A DNA stretch of 64,000 bases from Moringa oleifera (lineage: Eukaryota > Streptophyta > Magnoliopsida > Brassicales > Moringaceae), in NCBI GenBank assembly GCA_021397835.1, contig JAJFZO010000065.1, forward strand, positions 1,843,501-1,907,500. Direction: 5' to 3'. Of this stretch, positions 12,914 to 24,780 are shown one piece after another. The notes beneath the pieces are model-generated. The model made no database searches, was not told the DNA's origin, and worked only from the letters and a program-made list of their open reading frames with translations. Positions within the stretch are counted from its first letter, which is position 1, and the number at the start of each line of letters is the position of its first letter. A program made the translations under genes and the position numbers.

Positions 12914-13172
12914 GATTGATTCATCACTGGACTTATCTTTAGTGATTGTTAGTACATCTCCTTTCTCACTAAAATCTATTGCAACTGTAGCATCTACCTC
13001 TTTATTTTGTTGTTGACTTTGTTACTTCTTTTTTAGGTCTCTTTAAAATCTTCTAATATGGTCACTCTTTCCACAATGAAAATATTTTCTAATGGTACAT
13101 CTTAATTTTGACCTTGCAGGACTTTTATTTTTGTCTTTAATTTTATCTTTTCCATTGAATTATCTTTTCTTT

Positions 13173-13560
13173 TTAGGTCTCCCCATCACTGTAGGCCCTT
13201 GACTCACTTATCATCTCTGGCTTCCATTTTATCTTTAAGTCCTTTAGACTTGAGAGCACTTTGTACCTAATCCAGAAGAAAGTGTCCCAGCCATATATCA
13301 TTGTAACTGCTGGATTTTTATAGCTATCTGGTAAAGTACTCAACAGCAGCAATGCTTGATCTTCATCCTCAATTTTGACATCAAGATTTTCTAGAACGTA
13401 AATGATCTTGGTGATGTCATTTATGTCTTCTTCCATTGATTTGCTAAGGAATATTTTGAAGTTATATAGCTGGATCTTCAAATACAATCTATTTACAAGA
13501 AATTTAGTCATATATAATTGCTTTAACATCAAGCATATCCCTCCTACAAATTTTTTATTT
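13173..13560 (-). pseudogene. Copia gag (UBN2-type) fragment
   Basis: The 119-codon minus-strand frame contains LKQLYMTKFLVNRLYLKIQLYNFKIF, then a helix with SMEEDINDITKII and LENLDVKIEDEDQALLLLSTLPDSYKN. These are conserved gag words of copia families (LYMxKSLTNRLYLKQxLYxLKM, LSSLPxSYxxFVxT). It encodes part of the capsid-like protein. The N-terminus and the zinc knuckle are not intact. It lies between the LTR/PBS and the protease remnant, as expected for a copia element. Confidence 0.85.
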
Positions 13561-13790
13561 TTATTTTTTTGTTATCTTTCTCAAAATTTGATCCCTAAGA
13601 CTTAAGATTAAAGCACTATGTGCTTTCTCTATCACATCTTTCTTCTTATCTTCTGACATAGTACCTAGAAGATTCCTTTCCCCATCTAATGCCTCCACCA
13701 ATTATCACTTTTCAGTGAACTTTTCAATATCAAACTTTTGTAGTGACATTATCATAGCTTAACAATTGAATTTGTGAAGGTCTTTACATA

Positions 13791-13804
13791 GGCTTTGATA
13801 CTAT
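13791..13804 (-). other. Primer binding site, initiator tRNA-Met type
   Basis: On the minus strand the LTR end GTCTAACA is followed by ATAGTATCAAAGCC. This is close to the plant copia PBS TGGTATCAGAGC, complementary to initiator tRNA-Met. Its position fixes the orientation of the gag half (minus strand). Confidence 0.7.
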
Positions 13805-14420
13805 TGTTAGACCAATGATAGACTGAACTTCTAAGATAGCATTCATCAACATCAATTCATCATCTAAATTTTCAGTAGTAGTAACTAATCCAACAAGTTA
13901 TGTATATGTGCAACACATCTAAAGAATAATAATCCACCACTCACACACACTAACGCAACTATATTAATGTGGTTCATTATAAAACCTTCATCCACAGATG
14001 GATCTCTTCAAAATAAAGATTTGGGCGGTCCACTAATCAAGATTCAATTCAGGGATACAATTAGAGAAAGTCAATAAAACAAAAACTTACATAACTTCTC
14101 AAGCTCAAATCTAACATTATTACTATTGCTCTTGTTCAAAAGAACTCATAGATAAGATAGACTACGTCTGGATTACAAAATCTGACCCCAAAGCTCACCA
14201 GTTTTCTTTTGAATTCTCTCAGTTTCTTACTTTTTTTATTTTTTATTTTCTTATACCCAACAGAACTAATGGCTTACCCTTTTTATAAGCCTTTCTAGCT
14301 ATACTGATGTGTCCCTAAGTAAAGATCCAGTTAGATGCAAACCTGGCTAGTCATATGACACTTGCCTCTTTTGTTTTGTCACTTATTTCACATGACAACA
14401 CATCAACATAAAGTCTAACA
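13805..14420 (-). repeat. Copia LTR shared by two minus-strand bodies (616 bp)
   Basis: The segment begins TGTTAGAC and ends GTCTAACA on the plus strand, an 8-bp terminal inverted repeat with TG...CA ends. On the minus strand it is preceded by copia RNase H sequence ending in GTAACTGGCCAAAA and followed by a primer binding site. It therefore acts as the 3' LTR of the 14.4-17.1 kb body and as the 5' LTR of the 12.5-13.8 kb body. No second copy of this LTR was found in the window. Confidence 0.75.
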
Positions 14421-14474
14421 TTTTGGCCAGTTACTGGAAGTAGAACTCAATAATCTCCACCTTACTTCCAGCAA

Positions 14475-15207
14475 CTAAAGAAGGACCCAGTGGATATGCA
14501 GCTTTTTTTTGCCCAAAATTGATTCATCACATTGAAGTAAATTAAACTCTAGCACCCAAAAGCTGAAGGTCTCCTGCTTCCCAAAAGGCACCATTTTAAT
14601 GGCCATATCAGAGGCATTATCTTCTTCATTTATCTTCTCAAGCACAATGGTGCCATCTTTAACCATCTTCCTAACAAAATGGTATTTTACATTAAAATGT
14701 TTAGATCTCTCATAAAAATTAAGATTCTTATAAAGATGGATTACAAATTGACTATCACTGAAAACTTTCAATCTGAAATATGAAAATTTTCATGTATTTA
14801 GAACCTCGGATAGCCATACTACTACCTTAAAACCCTCAATCAAAGCCATATGTTCAGCTTATTAAAGATAGTGCAATGAATGGTTGGAGCTATGCGTTCC
14901 AGCTAATGCAGCAATGACCATATTATACACAAGCAGATAAGGATCATCTTTTGTCTCTATCTCCTGCATAGTTAGAATCTATATATCTAACAAGCATTTG
15001 TTTCTGCCTTGATCTACCAAAAACCAAATCATAATCAAGGATATCCTTTACATACCTCATGAACCATTTGATAGCCAACCAAGGCTCCTTTCTTAGGTCA
15101 GACATGTACCTGCTTAGCATGCTGATTGGATAAGCCAAATCAATTCTTGTACAAATCATGGAGTATATCAAGCAACCTACTACACTTGAGCATGGCACAC
15201 TACACAT
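14475..15207 (-). pseudogene. Copia RNase H remnant
   Basis: Minus-strand frames give VGCLIYSMICTRIDLAYPIS, RYVKDILDYDLVFGRSRQ and RYIDSNYAGDRDKR. Then, after a break, 14771-14475 gives KVFSDSQFVIHLYKNLNFYERSKH and VLEKINEEDNASDMAIKMVP. These match the copia RT-RNase H junction and the RNase H domain (CDSQSAIxLxKNPxFHxRTKHI, TxxNPADxLTK). The first RNase H aspartate (YIDSNYAGD) and the SDSQ aspartate are both visible. At least one frameshift separates the two frames, so no active protein is possible. Confidence 0.85.
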
Positions 15208-15370
15208 CTCTTATTCTTCTTATTCATTTTTTAGTGAACATTTGGCTAACAGTTTAAAATATGCTCTTAAAGGAATGCTAACTTCCTTAGCTTGATTCAT
15301 ACCAAATTTAGTGAGCAACTTCTTCAGATAATATTGTTAAGTAAGCTTAAAAACATTTTTGGACCTGTAT

Positions 15371-15790
15371 CTAAGGATGCTTATACCTAGGATCCTTTTT
15401 TTTTGTCTCCAAATCTTTCATTTCAAACTTTTTACTTAGCATTTTCTTCACTAGGATGACTTGATTCATACTTCTGTTAGTGATCAACATATCATCAATG
15501 TATAATAGTAAAACGACTTCATTTTTATTACCTACTTCCTTAAAATATAAGTAAGCATCAAAGTTACTCATTTTAAACCCTTCTTACAGCATATATGAGT
15601 CAAATCTCCTATACCATTGTCTTCGAGATTGCTTTAAACTATATAAAAACTTCTTTAAGAGGCATATGTATTGCATTTTTCCTTTGACCTGGAAGTTCTT
15701 TGGTTGTTACATGAAAATTGTCTCGTTTAGCCTTTCATGTAGAAAGGTAGTTTTAACATCCATCTGTTTTAGCTCCTAGCCTTCCAAGGC
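15371..15790 (-). pseudogene. Copia reverse transcriptase remnant
   Basis: The minus strand near 15770-15710 reads MDVKTTFLHERLNETIFM, the RT palm strand with the first catalytic aspartate. Further on come YSLKQSRRQWYRRFD and, at 15571-15371, NFDAYLYFKE and LLLYIDDMLITNRSMNQV, the catalytic YxDD box. A stop follows TIFM and more occur downstream. It lies between the integrase and RNase H remnants, as in copia. Confidence 0.85.
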
Positions 15791-16599
15791 TACTTTAGTA
15801 AGCACTATTCTAGTTATTTTATTCTTTACCAAATGGGAGAAGATCCCATTATAGTCAATACCTTCCCTTTTAAGTGAATTTCTTGGTAACAAGTCTAGCT
15901 TTAAATCTTGTAATACTCTAAGCTTTATCGTCTTTAATTTTGTAGATCCATTTGTAATCCACTACTTTCTGCCCTTTAGGCCTTTTTAAAATTTCCTAGA
16001 TATGATTTTCCATGAGATGTTGCATCTCTTTTTTCATTGCCTCTTACCATTTAGTTGCTAGAGGACTTGACATTGCTCGAGTAAAACTAGTAGGCTCCAA
16101 GCTTATAAGCTGCTTTATAGAATTAGAGGCATATGTTGTAAGCTCTTTTTTTTTCTTTTTTTGCAATACTGGTGTATGTTTCATATTTTAAAATTTTCCT
16201 AAGAGGTCTTATACTCCTTCTAACTCTATCCCCTTCCAACTAGTAACTCGATTACTGCGCAAGATCTTCTAAACTTGATGTATGAAATGCAAAACTTGTT
16301 GGTACTTAGCTTTGCTCAAGCTTTCTTGGATTATTGGATTCAGCTTTTCCTAAAGTAAAACTGGACTCTCCTGGCTTTATGGATGACTCCACCTTGAAAC
16401 CAACTCTCTCAACCTCTTTTGAAAACTTTTTGATTTTTTTTAGATCATCAGAAGTTTTTTTTAAGAGTTGTAAAAGCTAGTGTTTCTTCATCAAACATTA
16501 CATCACGACTGATCAAAGTTTTATCCTTTCCTTCTTGCTTCACACATAATTTGCAACCTTTTACCCCTTTATGGTACCCAAGGAAAATCCCCTTTATTG

Positions 16600-17118
16600 A
16601 CCTGTAATCTAATTGCTCTTTCTTTTGGTGTGCCTAAGCAGCACAACCAAAGACCTTCAACTGACAAAGGCTAGGTGGCTTTCCTGTCCACAACTCCTTT
16701 GGAGTTTTAAGATTCATTACTTTTGATGGACATCTATTGATTAAGTATGTAGGTGTAACAACTGCCTCACCCCAAAAGCTTTAGTCTAGCCTTGAGGTGA
16801 ACAACATGCACCTTACCCTCTCCATTCAAGTGCAGTTCATCCTCTCAGCCACTCCATTCTATTATGGAGTACCAGTTACTGTCCTGTGCCTTAAAATCGC
16901 AGCCTCTTTGCACAGATGTTCAAAGTTTGAACTATAAAATTCAAGCCCATTATCTATCCTCAAGGCCTTCAGTTTCTTGCCTTTTTGATTTTTTACAAGT
17001 GCTTTCCAATCTTTAAACTTTGGCAAGCATTCATCTTTGGTTTTGAGCAAATAAACCCAGACTTTTTTACTATAATCATCCACTATAGACGAGAAGTATT
17101 GGCTGCCCCTTTTACTTG
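16600..17118 (-). pseudogene. Copia integrase core remnant
   Basis: From 17118 down, the minus strand reads PSKRGSQYFSSIVDDYSKKV, then LLKTKDECLPKFKDWKALV and GKKLKALRIDNGLEFYSSNF, and HRTVTGTP. This is the copia integrase core with the second catalytic aspartate (RIDNG) present. Downstream words such as the GVVERM region and GFSLGTIKG continue in broken frames to about 16600. The element is truncated inside the domain at about 17118 by the T-rich repeat. Confidence 0.85.
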
Positions 17119-20100
17119 GCTTTTAAATTTTTTATGACTTATTTTTATCAAATTTTTTAATTTTATTTTATATTTTTATTTACTTATTTTAAATACTTTT
17201 GTATTTTATTATTTTTTAATTTACTTATTTTAAACACTTTTATATTTTATTGTATTTTTATTTTTTTATAGTTTGATTTATGTATTTTTATTTATTTTTT
17301 TTTAAGATCAATGCAAATCAAAATTGGTTCTCTAAAAAGTTTTTATAAAATATTTTATTATTTTTGAATTGCCTTAAATTATTTTACAATATTTTTCTGA
17401 TTTTCTTAATTTTAATTTTTCTATTTTTTATGTTTTTTCTTTTTTCAATTATGTTTTAGTTTCTTTGAATGTTTTGGATTTTGTTATATTTTAATTTTTC
17501 TTATTTTTATTTTATTTGAATTTTTTCTTTTTCATCATTTTTTGATATATTTTTTAATTTTTATATTATATTATAATAGTTTTTGGTATATATATTTTTA
17601 AATTTTTTATCATCTTTAACTACTTTATTACAACAAAATGATAAATATTAGACCTCACTAAGTGGTGGCAATTTTATCAATTTATTTGGGTTTTAATTTT
17701 GTATTACTTTTTATTATTTATTTATTTATTTTTTTAATTTAATTTTATTTTTACATACTTTTATTTATTTTTTTAGATAAATTTTATATTTTCATTGTAT
17801 TTATCTTTTTTTATTGTTTGATTTGTTGTATTTTATTACATTTCTTTAAAAGATCAATGTAAACCAACTTCTAGGTTTTCTATAGAATATTTTATGATTC
17901 TTGAATTGTTTTAAATTATAAATTATTTTACATTATTTTTTTAATTTTTTAATTTTTATGTTTTCTAATTTTTTATTTTTTAGTTTTTCATTTTCTTCAA
18001 TGTTTTTTAAGCTTTATTACATTTTCTATATTTATTTTAATTGATTTTTTCTTTTGAATGATTTTACTCGATATATTTTCTTTTAAATTTACTATTTTAT
18101 TTTCTACTATTTTCTTTTCCAATAAAATTTATTTTGTTGCTTTGCAAAGAGTTTTATTTTTTTTACTTTTGCCATTTTTAATAGGTATTGTCTCAATTTT
18201 TTTGGATTTCTTTGATTTTTTATTCGTAATTTCTTTTGGTTACTTTGATTGATTTATGCTGTTTTTCTTTGTCTTATTTTCTTTAGTCACTTTATTTTCT
18301 TTGAGTTTTTTGTTTATTTGTTTTTTCAGTTCTTTCATTTGCTTTTGCTCTTGTTTTGTTTTATTTTATTTTTCAATATTTTTTAACTTTTCTTTGATTT
18401 TTCTATTTTTATGATTTTTTATTTTTTATTTTTAATAATCTTGATATATTTTTATATTTTAATTCAGCAAAATTACAAATATTAGACCTCATCAAGCGGT
18501 TGAAATTTTGTTAATTTATTTGGTTTTTTAAATTTTTTTATTACTTGATTTTATAAAATTTTGGAATTTTATTTTATATTTTATATTTATATATTTTTAT
18601 TTACTTATTTTAAATACTTTTATATTTAATTGAATTTTTATTTTTTATAATTTGATTTATGTATTTTTATTACATATTTCTTTAAAAAATCAATGCAAAT
18701 AAAGAAAATTTTAAGTTTTATTTATAGAATATTTTATTATTCTTGAATTGTCTTAAATTATTTTACAATATTTTTCCTATTTTCTTAATTTTAATTTTTC
18801 TAATTTTTTGTGTTTTTCTTTTTCTCAATATGTTTTAGTTTCTTCAAATTTTTTTGATTTTATTATATTTTGATTTTTTTTTGAATTTTTTATTTTTTAT
18901 AATTCTTTGATATATTTTTTAATTTTTATATTATATTATATTATATTTTTACTATTTTCTTTTCCAACAAAATCTATGTTTTTGCTTTATAAAGAGTTTT
19001 GTTTCTTTTCTATTTCTTTTTATTATATGTATTGTCTTGACTTTGTTAGATTATTTTTACTCTTCTTTTTTTAAAGTTACTTTGGATTTTTTAATTTTTA
19101 ATTTATTTCTTATTTTGTAGGTATTTTTAATTTCTTTCACTTATTTTTTTAGTAATTTTTTAAATAAAAAATTACATTGAGATATGACTTTGTTATTGCT
19201 TTTATTATTTTTTTTATTTGCTGTAATCATTTACATGGGTTTTCATTCGTTGTTTTATTAAATCATGACTTTTTATTACCCTTTTTTTTTCTTATTTACA
19301 ATATTTGAAAATTTTGGTTAAAATTTGGGTACCATAATTATTAGATATTGTTATTAATTTTGATTTTTTGTGAATATTTTATATGTAATAATAATTTTTT
19401 ATAAATAATTTTGTAAAAAATTATTTAATATGAATTAATCATAAAATTATAATGGTTAATATTTTTTTAATGATAAATTCATAACTTTTCTTTTTTTAAG
19501 TGACTCTTAATGGAGTGTTTACTACCCAATGGGTCTAACATCATCAAAACAAAAATCATACTAGGATTATTCTCTTTTTATTTTTTAGATTTTATAAAAT
19601 CTAACATTGATTGTTTTATTGAATTGTTGAATTTTTCTTTTAAGTTTTTTTGGTTTTTAGTTATTTTTTAAACATTTTTAGTTATTTTATTTTCTATTTA
19701 TTAGATAGTTTTGAAATTTATTTTATTTTTGTAGTTTAATTTAATTTTTTTGATTGTGTTTTTATATTTCTCTTTAAAATTTATACGTTGTATTAAGTTT
19801 TTTAAATTTTTTTCTTTACATTTTGAGCTATTTTATGGTTTTTTTGAAACATCAATATAAATTATAATTATTTTAAGATATATCTATAGCTTTATAATTT
19901 TCACTTATGCTATTAATTTTTGAATTTCTTGTAAGATTTTTATTTTTAAATAATTTTTAAGTTTTAAATTTTTAATATTTTTAATTAAATTAAATATTTT
20001 AAACTTTTATTTTTTAATAAAATTTTATTTTAATTTTAAAAATAACGATAACATTAATAAATAAATTATTATTTTTATTTGAATGAAAAACATATACATT

Positions 20101-20361
20101 TTTCATGCATGCTCTGAAATGCCTCATGCATGTTTTCAAAATAAGACAATTGGAAGCTAATTAATCAAAAAATAGTCAACCTATTTTTGGCATCTTCTTC
20201 TTTCTTGGTTACTCTCTCTCCCTTTTCCCTCTCTCTCAGAATCCTCTCCTATTTCTTGAGAAAGCAAATCAAATGAAAACTTTCATGTCAAGAACAAACA
20301 GAAAATAGGGAAGATCTCAAGCGACTGGTTCAACATTATGCTTTGTGTTATACTCCCTCTA
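17119..20361 (+). repeat. T-rich repeat family, unit 1 left part
   Basis: T-rich sub-repeats (17119-19150) contain landmarks found in every copy. These are TCAATGCAAATCAAAATT near 17308, 17855 and 18690; ATAAATATTAGACCTCACTA...GGTGGCAATTTT near 17640 and 18480; and GCTTTGCAAAGAGTTTT near 18139. From about 19160 to 20100 follows a conserved block containing CATGGGTTTTCATTCG, GAAAATTTTGGTTAAAATTTG and TGGAGTGTTTACTACCCAATG. It recurs at 32390 and 43905. From 20100 a leader module begins, interrupted at 20361 by a copia insertion. The class of element (LARD, Helitron, satellite) is not clear. Confidence 0.7.
20273..20361 (+). pseudogene. Leader/ORF module copy a, left part
   Basis: The module begins with a CT-rich leader (20205-20240) and AGAATCCTCTCCTATTTCTTGAG, then an ATG at 20273 (KTF-type start). 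Compared with copies b and d, a one-base deletion near 20310 shifts the frame. The module is cut at 20361 by the copia element and continues at 25389. Conservation with the copies at 38.9, 42.3 and 45.0 kb is what defines it; no known protein was recognised. Confidence 0.55.
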
Positions 20362-20727
20362 TGTTAAGTCAACGGGTCAACCCGTATCCAAAACGAAACC
20401 CGCCTGCAATGATCCACAGGCTCAACAGAAAAATCCCAAAACAGAGAAGCCTAAGGAGCCCGTCTACATTGTTCCACAGGCTCAACAGGGAAAGCCCAAA
20501 ACCAGAAACAAAACAGAAAAGCCCAAGGAAAAGCCCGAAGCCCAAGAAACAAAATAATCAGTATTTCTTTGTGTACATTGTACCATATTTAGAGAATTAA
20601 ACCTAATGTAATCTTCACATATATATATACATCATATGGGATCTCCAGATTAATTGAGCAGCCACCATAACCTTTACACAGAAAAGAAAATACAGAATTC
20701 TACAGTAGTTTTTTTTACATTCTTTCC
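20362..20727 (+). repeat. Copia 5' LTR
   Basis: It starts TGTTAAGTCAACGGGTC and ends at about ...CATTCTTTCC just before the primer site. It is about 366 bp. It contains a TATA-like ATATATATATAC run at 20619-20630 that is a plausible core promoter. The 3' end does not show a clean CA, so the last bases are uncertain by a few positions. Confidence 0.9.
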
Positions 20728-20740
20728 TTGTATCAGAGCC
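20728..20740 (+). other. Primer binding site (initiator tRNA-Met)
   Basis: TTGTATCAGAGCC immediately follows the 5' LTR. It matches the usual plant copia PBS TTGGTATCAGAGC with one G missing. Confidence 0.85.
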
Positions 20741-20757
20741 CCCACAGATCTGTTGCC

Positions 20758-21660
20758 ATGGCTTCCTTTGCTAACTCCATCTCTAACACCAGTGCTGTAA
20801 ACAACCAGCCCTCAAAGAATTCGTTTCCCTTCTTTGCATCCCTAAGTTTCCAGTTCAGCTTCAAACTTGATAGAGAAAATTATGTCATCTAGAAAAATCA
20901 AGTCCTTGCTCTAGTTAAGGGCCACAAAATAGATGGATTTCTACTGGGAACCAAGCCCTGTCCACCAGCAAACCTTTACATCACAGATGATGAAAGAAAA
21001 ACAAGAGAAGAGGATAATCCAGAATATCCAGAATGGATCCAACAAGACCAACTATTGGCAAGCTGGCTGATGTCCATAATCTCCTTGGACATCTTGAGTC
21101 AAATCAAGACCGATACCACAGCACATGGTATATGGTCATGAGTCGAAAGATTGTTTGGAACCCCAAATGAGGTCCAAATTCATGCAACTGAAATCTACAC
21201 TATACTCCACAAAGAAAGGATCAGCCTCAATCACAACATACTACAATCAACTCAAAAACATCTCAGACAGCCTAGCTATGACAGGTAATCCACTCTCAGA
21301 CCTAGAATTCATTACTGCACTACTTACCGGCATTAGAAAGGACTATGATGCTGTGACCATCAACATACAATCCAGAACCGATGAACTATCCCTACAGGAG
21401 GTCCTAGCACTGCTACTAAGCCATGAACAGAGGCTTGAGCAGTACAATCAAGAAACTATAAGCAGTGTCAATCCAGTGGCCAATATAGCCGTAAATAAAA
21501 ACCACAAAAACTTTACCCCTTGGAGAAGTGGCAACTTCAATCGAGGTCGCAACAGAGGAAGAATGAATGGCCGTGGCAGAGGTAGAAACAACAGTAGGCC
21601 AATCTGTCAAATTTGCACCAAACAGGGACATACTGCCTATGACTGCTGGTACAGGTTTGA
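20758..21660 (+). pseudogene. Copia gag with zinc knuckle, broken
   Basis: The gag start is ATG 20758 (MASFANSISNTSAV), 30 bases after the LTR. The frame has a TAG at 20890-20892 (probably a former Trp codon) and a TGA at 21139-21141. It then shifts frame near 21170, after which it is open. Recognisable parts are FKLDRENYVI at the N-terminus, TYYNQLKNISDSLA and ITALLTGIRKDYDAV in the capsid-like domain, an RG-rich linker (RGRNRGRMNGRGRGRN), and a CCHC knuckle CQICTKQGHTAYDC at about 21604-21645. The protein would package element RNA. With three lesions in the first 420 bases it cannot be made full length. Confidence 0.9.
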
Positions 21661-22600
21661 AGACTCTTTCCAGACACCAAATAACAACAACAGCAGTAAT
21701 GCAAATCAAAATGCATACCTTGCATCCACTGATTCCATAGCTGATCCCGCCTGGTATGCTGATAGTGGTGCCTTCAATCATGTGACCACTGACTTAGACA
21801 ACCTTCCTTTGAGAGCTGTCTACACTGGTAAACAGAAACTAGTGGTTAGTAATGGTAAAGCTCTCAATATATCTCATATAGGCCACAACACTCTCACCAC
21901 ACATTTGCCAAATGTCAAGTTGGATCTTAAAAACATTCTGCATATGCCTACCATTTCCAAAAACCTTATCAGTGTCTCTAAACTTATTTTTGACAATGAT
22001 GTCTTTGTTGTGTTTGACAATAAACATTGCTTTGTGAAGGATCAGGTCAGTCGGAGAACATTGTTGAAAAGGAAAGCTAAAGATGGTCTCTATCTACTGC
22101 ATTCCCCTGCTGCCACTGCCACCACCAGTCACACCTCTTCAACAACAATCATCTATTGCACACTAGACCAGTAGTTAATAAGGCAGCCCACACTGCTAAG
22201 TCTGAGTCATGTCAAGTTAGTCTACCCTTCTGCTTTTCTAATTCTATGTCAGTGGATAATGACCTTTGGCATAGACGCCTTGGTCATCCTTTGGATTCAA
22301 TAATTAGGACTCTTAGAAGATCTTGTATCACCCTTTCTAAAGTAAATACAAGTTCTTCCTTTTGCTCAGCTTGTGCTATTGAGACAAGACATAATCTACC
22401 ATTTAATCTCTCCCAAACTAAAACAACCTCACCACTGGAACTAATTCACACAGATCTTTGGGGTCCCTCTCATGTATTATCCAGGGAAGGTTACAAATAC
22501 TACATTCATTTGTTGATGATTACACTAGATAACCTGGATATACCCACTCAAAGACAAATCACAAGCATTGTTAGTTTTTGTACACTTCAAAAAACAGATT
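21660..22600 (+). pseudogene. Copia protease and start of integrase, broken
   Basis: The frame continuing from gag contains WYADSGAFNHVTTDL at about 21750, the aspartic protease active site (DSG). It then gives LKNILHMPTISKNLISVSKL and stops at 22172-22174. In the next frame come LWHRRLGHPLDSIIRTL (gag_pre-integrase) and the zinc-binding CSACAIETRH, and then LELIHTDLWGPSH with the first integrase aspartate. A second frame change near 22510-22570 leads into the RT-containing frame. In an intact element this is one polyprotein. Confidence 0.9.
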
Positions 22601-24040
22601 GAAAATCTTTTAAACACAAGAATTAAAACAGTTCAAAGTGACTGGGGGGGAGAATACAGGTCATTTTCATCTTTCCTACGTCAACAAGGAATAGGTTTTA
22701 GGCATCCATGTCCACACATACACCAACAAAATGGCAAAGCTAAAAGAAAACACAAACACATCACAGAGTTAAGACTTACACTCCTCAGTCAAGCCTCACT
22801 GCCCTTACACTTCTGGTGGGAAGCCTTTGACACTGCAGTGTACTTAATCAACAGGCTGCCCACTCCCCTCTTGTCTCATAAGTCACCCATTCAGTTGCTC
22901 TTTCATAAAAACCCCCACTATAATTTTCTAAAAACATTCGGGTGCACTTGTTATCCACACTTAAGACCCTATAATAAACACAAGATGGACTTCAGGTCTG
23001 CCAAGTGCCTCTTCCTAGGGTACAGTCCTACTCATAAAGGTTATAAATGTCTACATCCCTCTGGACATGTCTATATCACTAGGAATGTCACCTTCAATGA
23101 ACTTGGATTTCCCTTTCCTACTCTCTTTTCCAATCCAACCTCAACACCCACTAATGTCCCCATTCCTTCATCCACCTCAGTGTCGATTCAACCTAATTCT
23201 GATCCTCCAACTGGTGGCAGCAGTGGCGCACAACAGAATTCTCTGGACTCTCCTGCCTCACCCTCACTGGACTCTCTTTCTAGCCCTTCCTCCACTCCCC
23301 CTCACTCCTCACCCCCCACTACCCCTTCACCTTCAATCCCTCCATCTCCATCCCAACCTTCCTTACCTACTCGACCAATCATACCTCTCACACTACCTAC
23401 TCACCCTATGATCACCAGAGTACAAGCAGGGATATTCAAACCAAAGTTATTCCTTACCTCCACAGCTACACCACAACCTCTGCCAACCAGTACTGCTGCT
23501 GCCCTTGCTAATCCAGTCTGGAAGAAAGCCATGCTTACTGAATTCCAAGCTCTCCTGCATAACAAGACATGGGAGTTAGTGCCTAAACCTCCAAATCACA
23601 AGGTAATTGGCAACAAATGGATCTTTAAAGTGAAATATCATGCTGATGGTACTATTAAAAGGCACAAAGCTAGATTGGTTGCTAAAGGATTCCAACAATC
23701 CCCTGGCATTGATTTTTCACAAACATTCAGCCCTATTATCAAGCCCTGCACTATCAGAATTCTATTATCCGTTGCTGTGTCAAAGGGCTGGGACATTCAA
23801 CAACTGGACGTTCACAACGCCTTCCTCAATGGTCATCTACAAGAAACTGTTTTTATGTCTCAACCACTTGGGTTTGTTGATCCTCTTCGACCTCAACATG
23901 TTTGTTGTCTCAAAAGAGCTCTCTATGGTCTGAAACAAGGCCCTCGAGCTTGGTTTCACAACATCAAAAAGCAACTTTTGGACTGGGGTTTCCTCAATTC
24001 TAAGGCTGACAACTCTCTGTTTTTTTCAACTCTCTGGTGA
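22568..24040 (+). pseudogene. Copia integrase C-terminal part and reverse transcriptase
   Basis: The longest open frame of the window (490 codons). It contains VQSDWGGEY with the second integrase aspartate, and HQQNGKAKRKHKHI. In that word the third catalytic residue, normally Glu in NGxAERxHR, reads Lys, so the integrase should be inactive. FWWEAFDTAVYLINRLPT and KCLFLGYSPTHKGYKC follow, then a Ser/Pro-rich linker. RT begins near PVWKKAMLTEF and contains GNKWIFKVKYHADGTIKRHK, KARLVAKGFQQ, QQLDVHNAFLNG (first palm aspartate) and LKRALYGLKQGPRAWF. The frame ends at 24040, just before the YVDD box, because of a frameshift in a T run near 24023. Confidence 0.93.
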
Positions 24041-24044
24041 TCAC

Positions 24045-24780
24045 TGCCTCTATATCTTAATCTATGTGGACGATATTCTTGTGACAGGCAACAATCAAAA
24101 TCACATCCACCAATTCATCTTTCGGCTCCACAAGAGGTATGCACTTAAAACTCTTGGCTCCCTTAATTACTTCCTAGGAATTCAGGTTCACCGTTCCCCT
24201 CACTGCCTCTTTTTAACCCAAGCCAAGTACATCACTGATCTCCTCAAATCCCACCATCTACATCTCTCCAAACCCTATCCAACTCCTATGTCCACTGGCA
24301 CACCACTATCCCTCACCCTTGGATCTCCACTCCCACAACCTACAGCCTATAGAAAACTCATTGGCTCTCTTTAATACCTCACCCTAACCCGACCTGACAT
24401 TTCCTTCCCAGTTAACAAGCTCAGCCAATTCCTACATGCTCCTACCATCACTCACTGGAAAGCTTGCAAACGCCTCCTCCGTTACCTCAAAGGGACTGCC
24501 AACCTTGGGCTCATGTTTCAACCCTCATCACAGTTTAAACTAATGGCCTTTTCTGATGCTGATTGGGCTTGCTGCCCCGATGATCGGCGTTCCATTAGTG
24601 GTCACTGTGTATTTCTCGGCAACAACATCGTCTCTTGGAGCTCCAAGAAACAAAATGTTGTCACTCGGTCTAGTATCGAATCTAAGTATCGAGCCCTAGC
24701 TCAAGCTACAGCTGAAATTAATTGGATCAAATCACTACTCAAAGAGATGAAACTCTTACCTGACTGTTAAGCCACGCTCT
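24045..24780 (+). pseudogene. Copia RT catalytic box and RNase H N-terminal half
   Basis: In the shifted frame the sequence continues with LYILIYVDDILVTGNN, carrying the two catalytic aspartates of RT. KTLGSLNYFLGIQV and a stop at 24372-24374 (normally Gln in GSLQYL) follow. After that come LTRPDISFPVNKLSQF, HWKACKRLLRYLKGT and FSDADWACCPDDRRSISGHCV, then SSIESKYRALA with the first two RNase H acidic residues. A TAA stop ends the frame at 24768-24770. All motifs are in copia order. Confidence 0.9.

Larger units (their letters stand above)
12456..13804 (-). mobile_element. Ty1/copia 5' half, minus strand
   Basis: Reading the minus strand down from the LTR at 13805, the order is primer binding site, untranslated leader, gag, protease and gag_pre-integrase, ending at about 12456. 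This is the 5' half of a copia element whose integrase and RT are missing at this end; plus-strand integrase-RT sequence follows instead. All frames are broken. Confidence 0.85.
14421..17118 (-). mobile_element. Ty1/copia 3' half, minus strand
   Basis: From 17118 down to 14421 the minus strand carries integrase, RT and RNase H in the copia order, ending at the LTR. The 5' side (gag, protease) is missing because similarity stops at about 17118, where the T-rich family begins. Frames are broken throughout. Confidence 0.85.

Noticed and set aside
20705..20740. TATCAGAGCC read as part of a tRNA gene
   Set aside because: It is the copia primer binding site directly after the 5' LTR, not a tRNA.
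21416..21781. Minus-strand frame of 121 codons inside the copia element
   Set aside because: It lies antisense to the gag zinc-knuckle and protease region, which reads correctly on plus; it is a shadow frame.
23067..23411. Leu/Pro/His-rich frame of 114 codons
   Set aside because: Out-of-frame reading of the Ser/Pro-rich linker between integrase and RT of the copia element.
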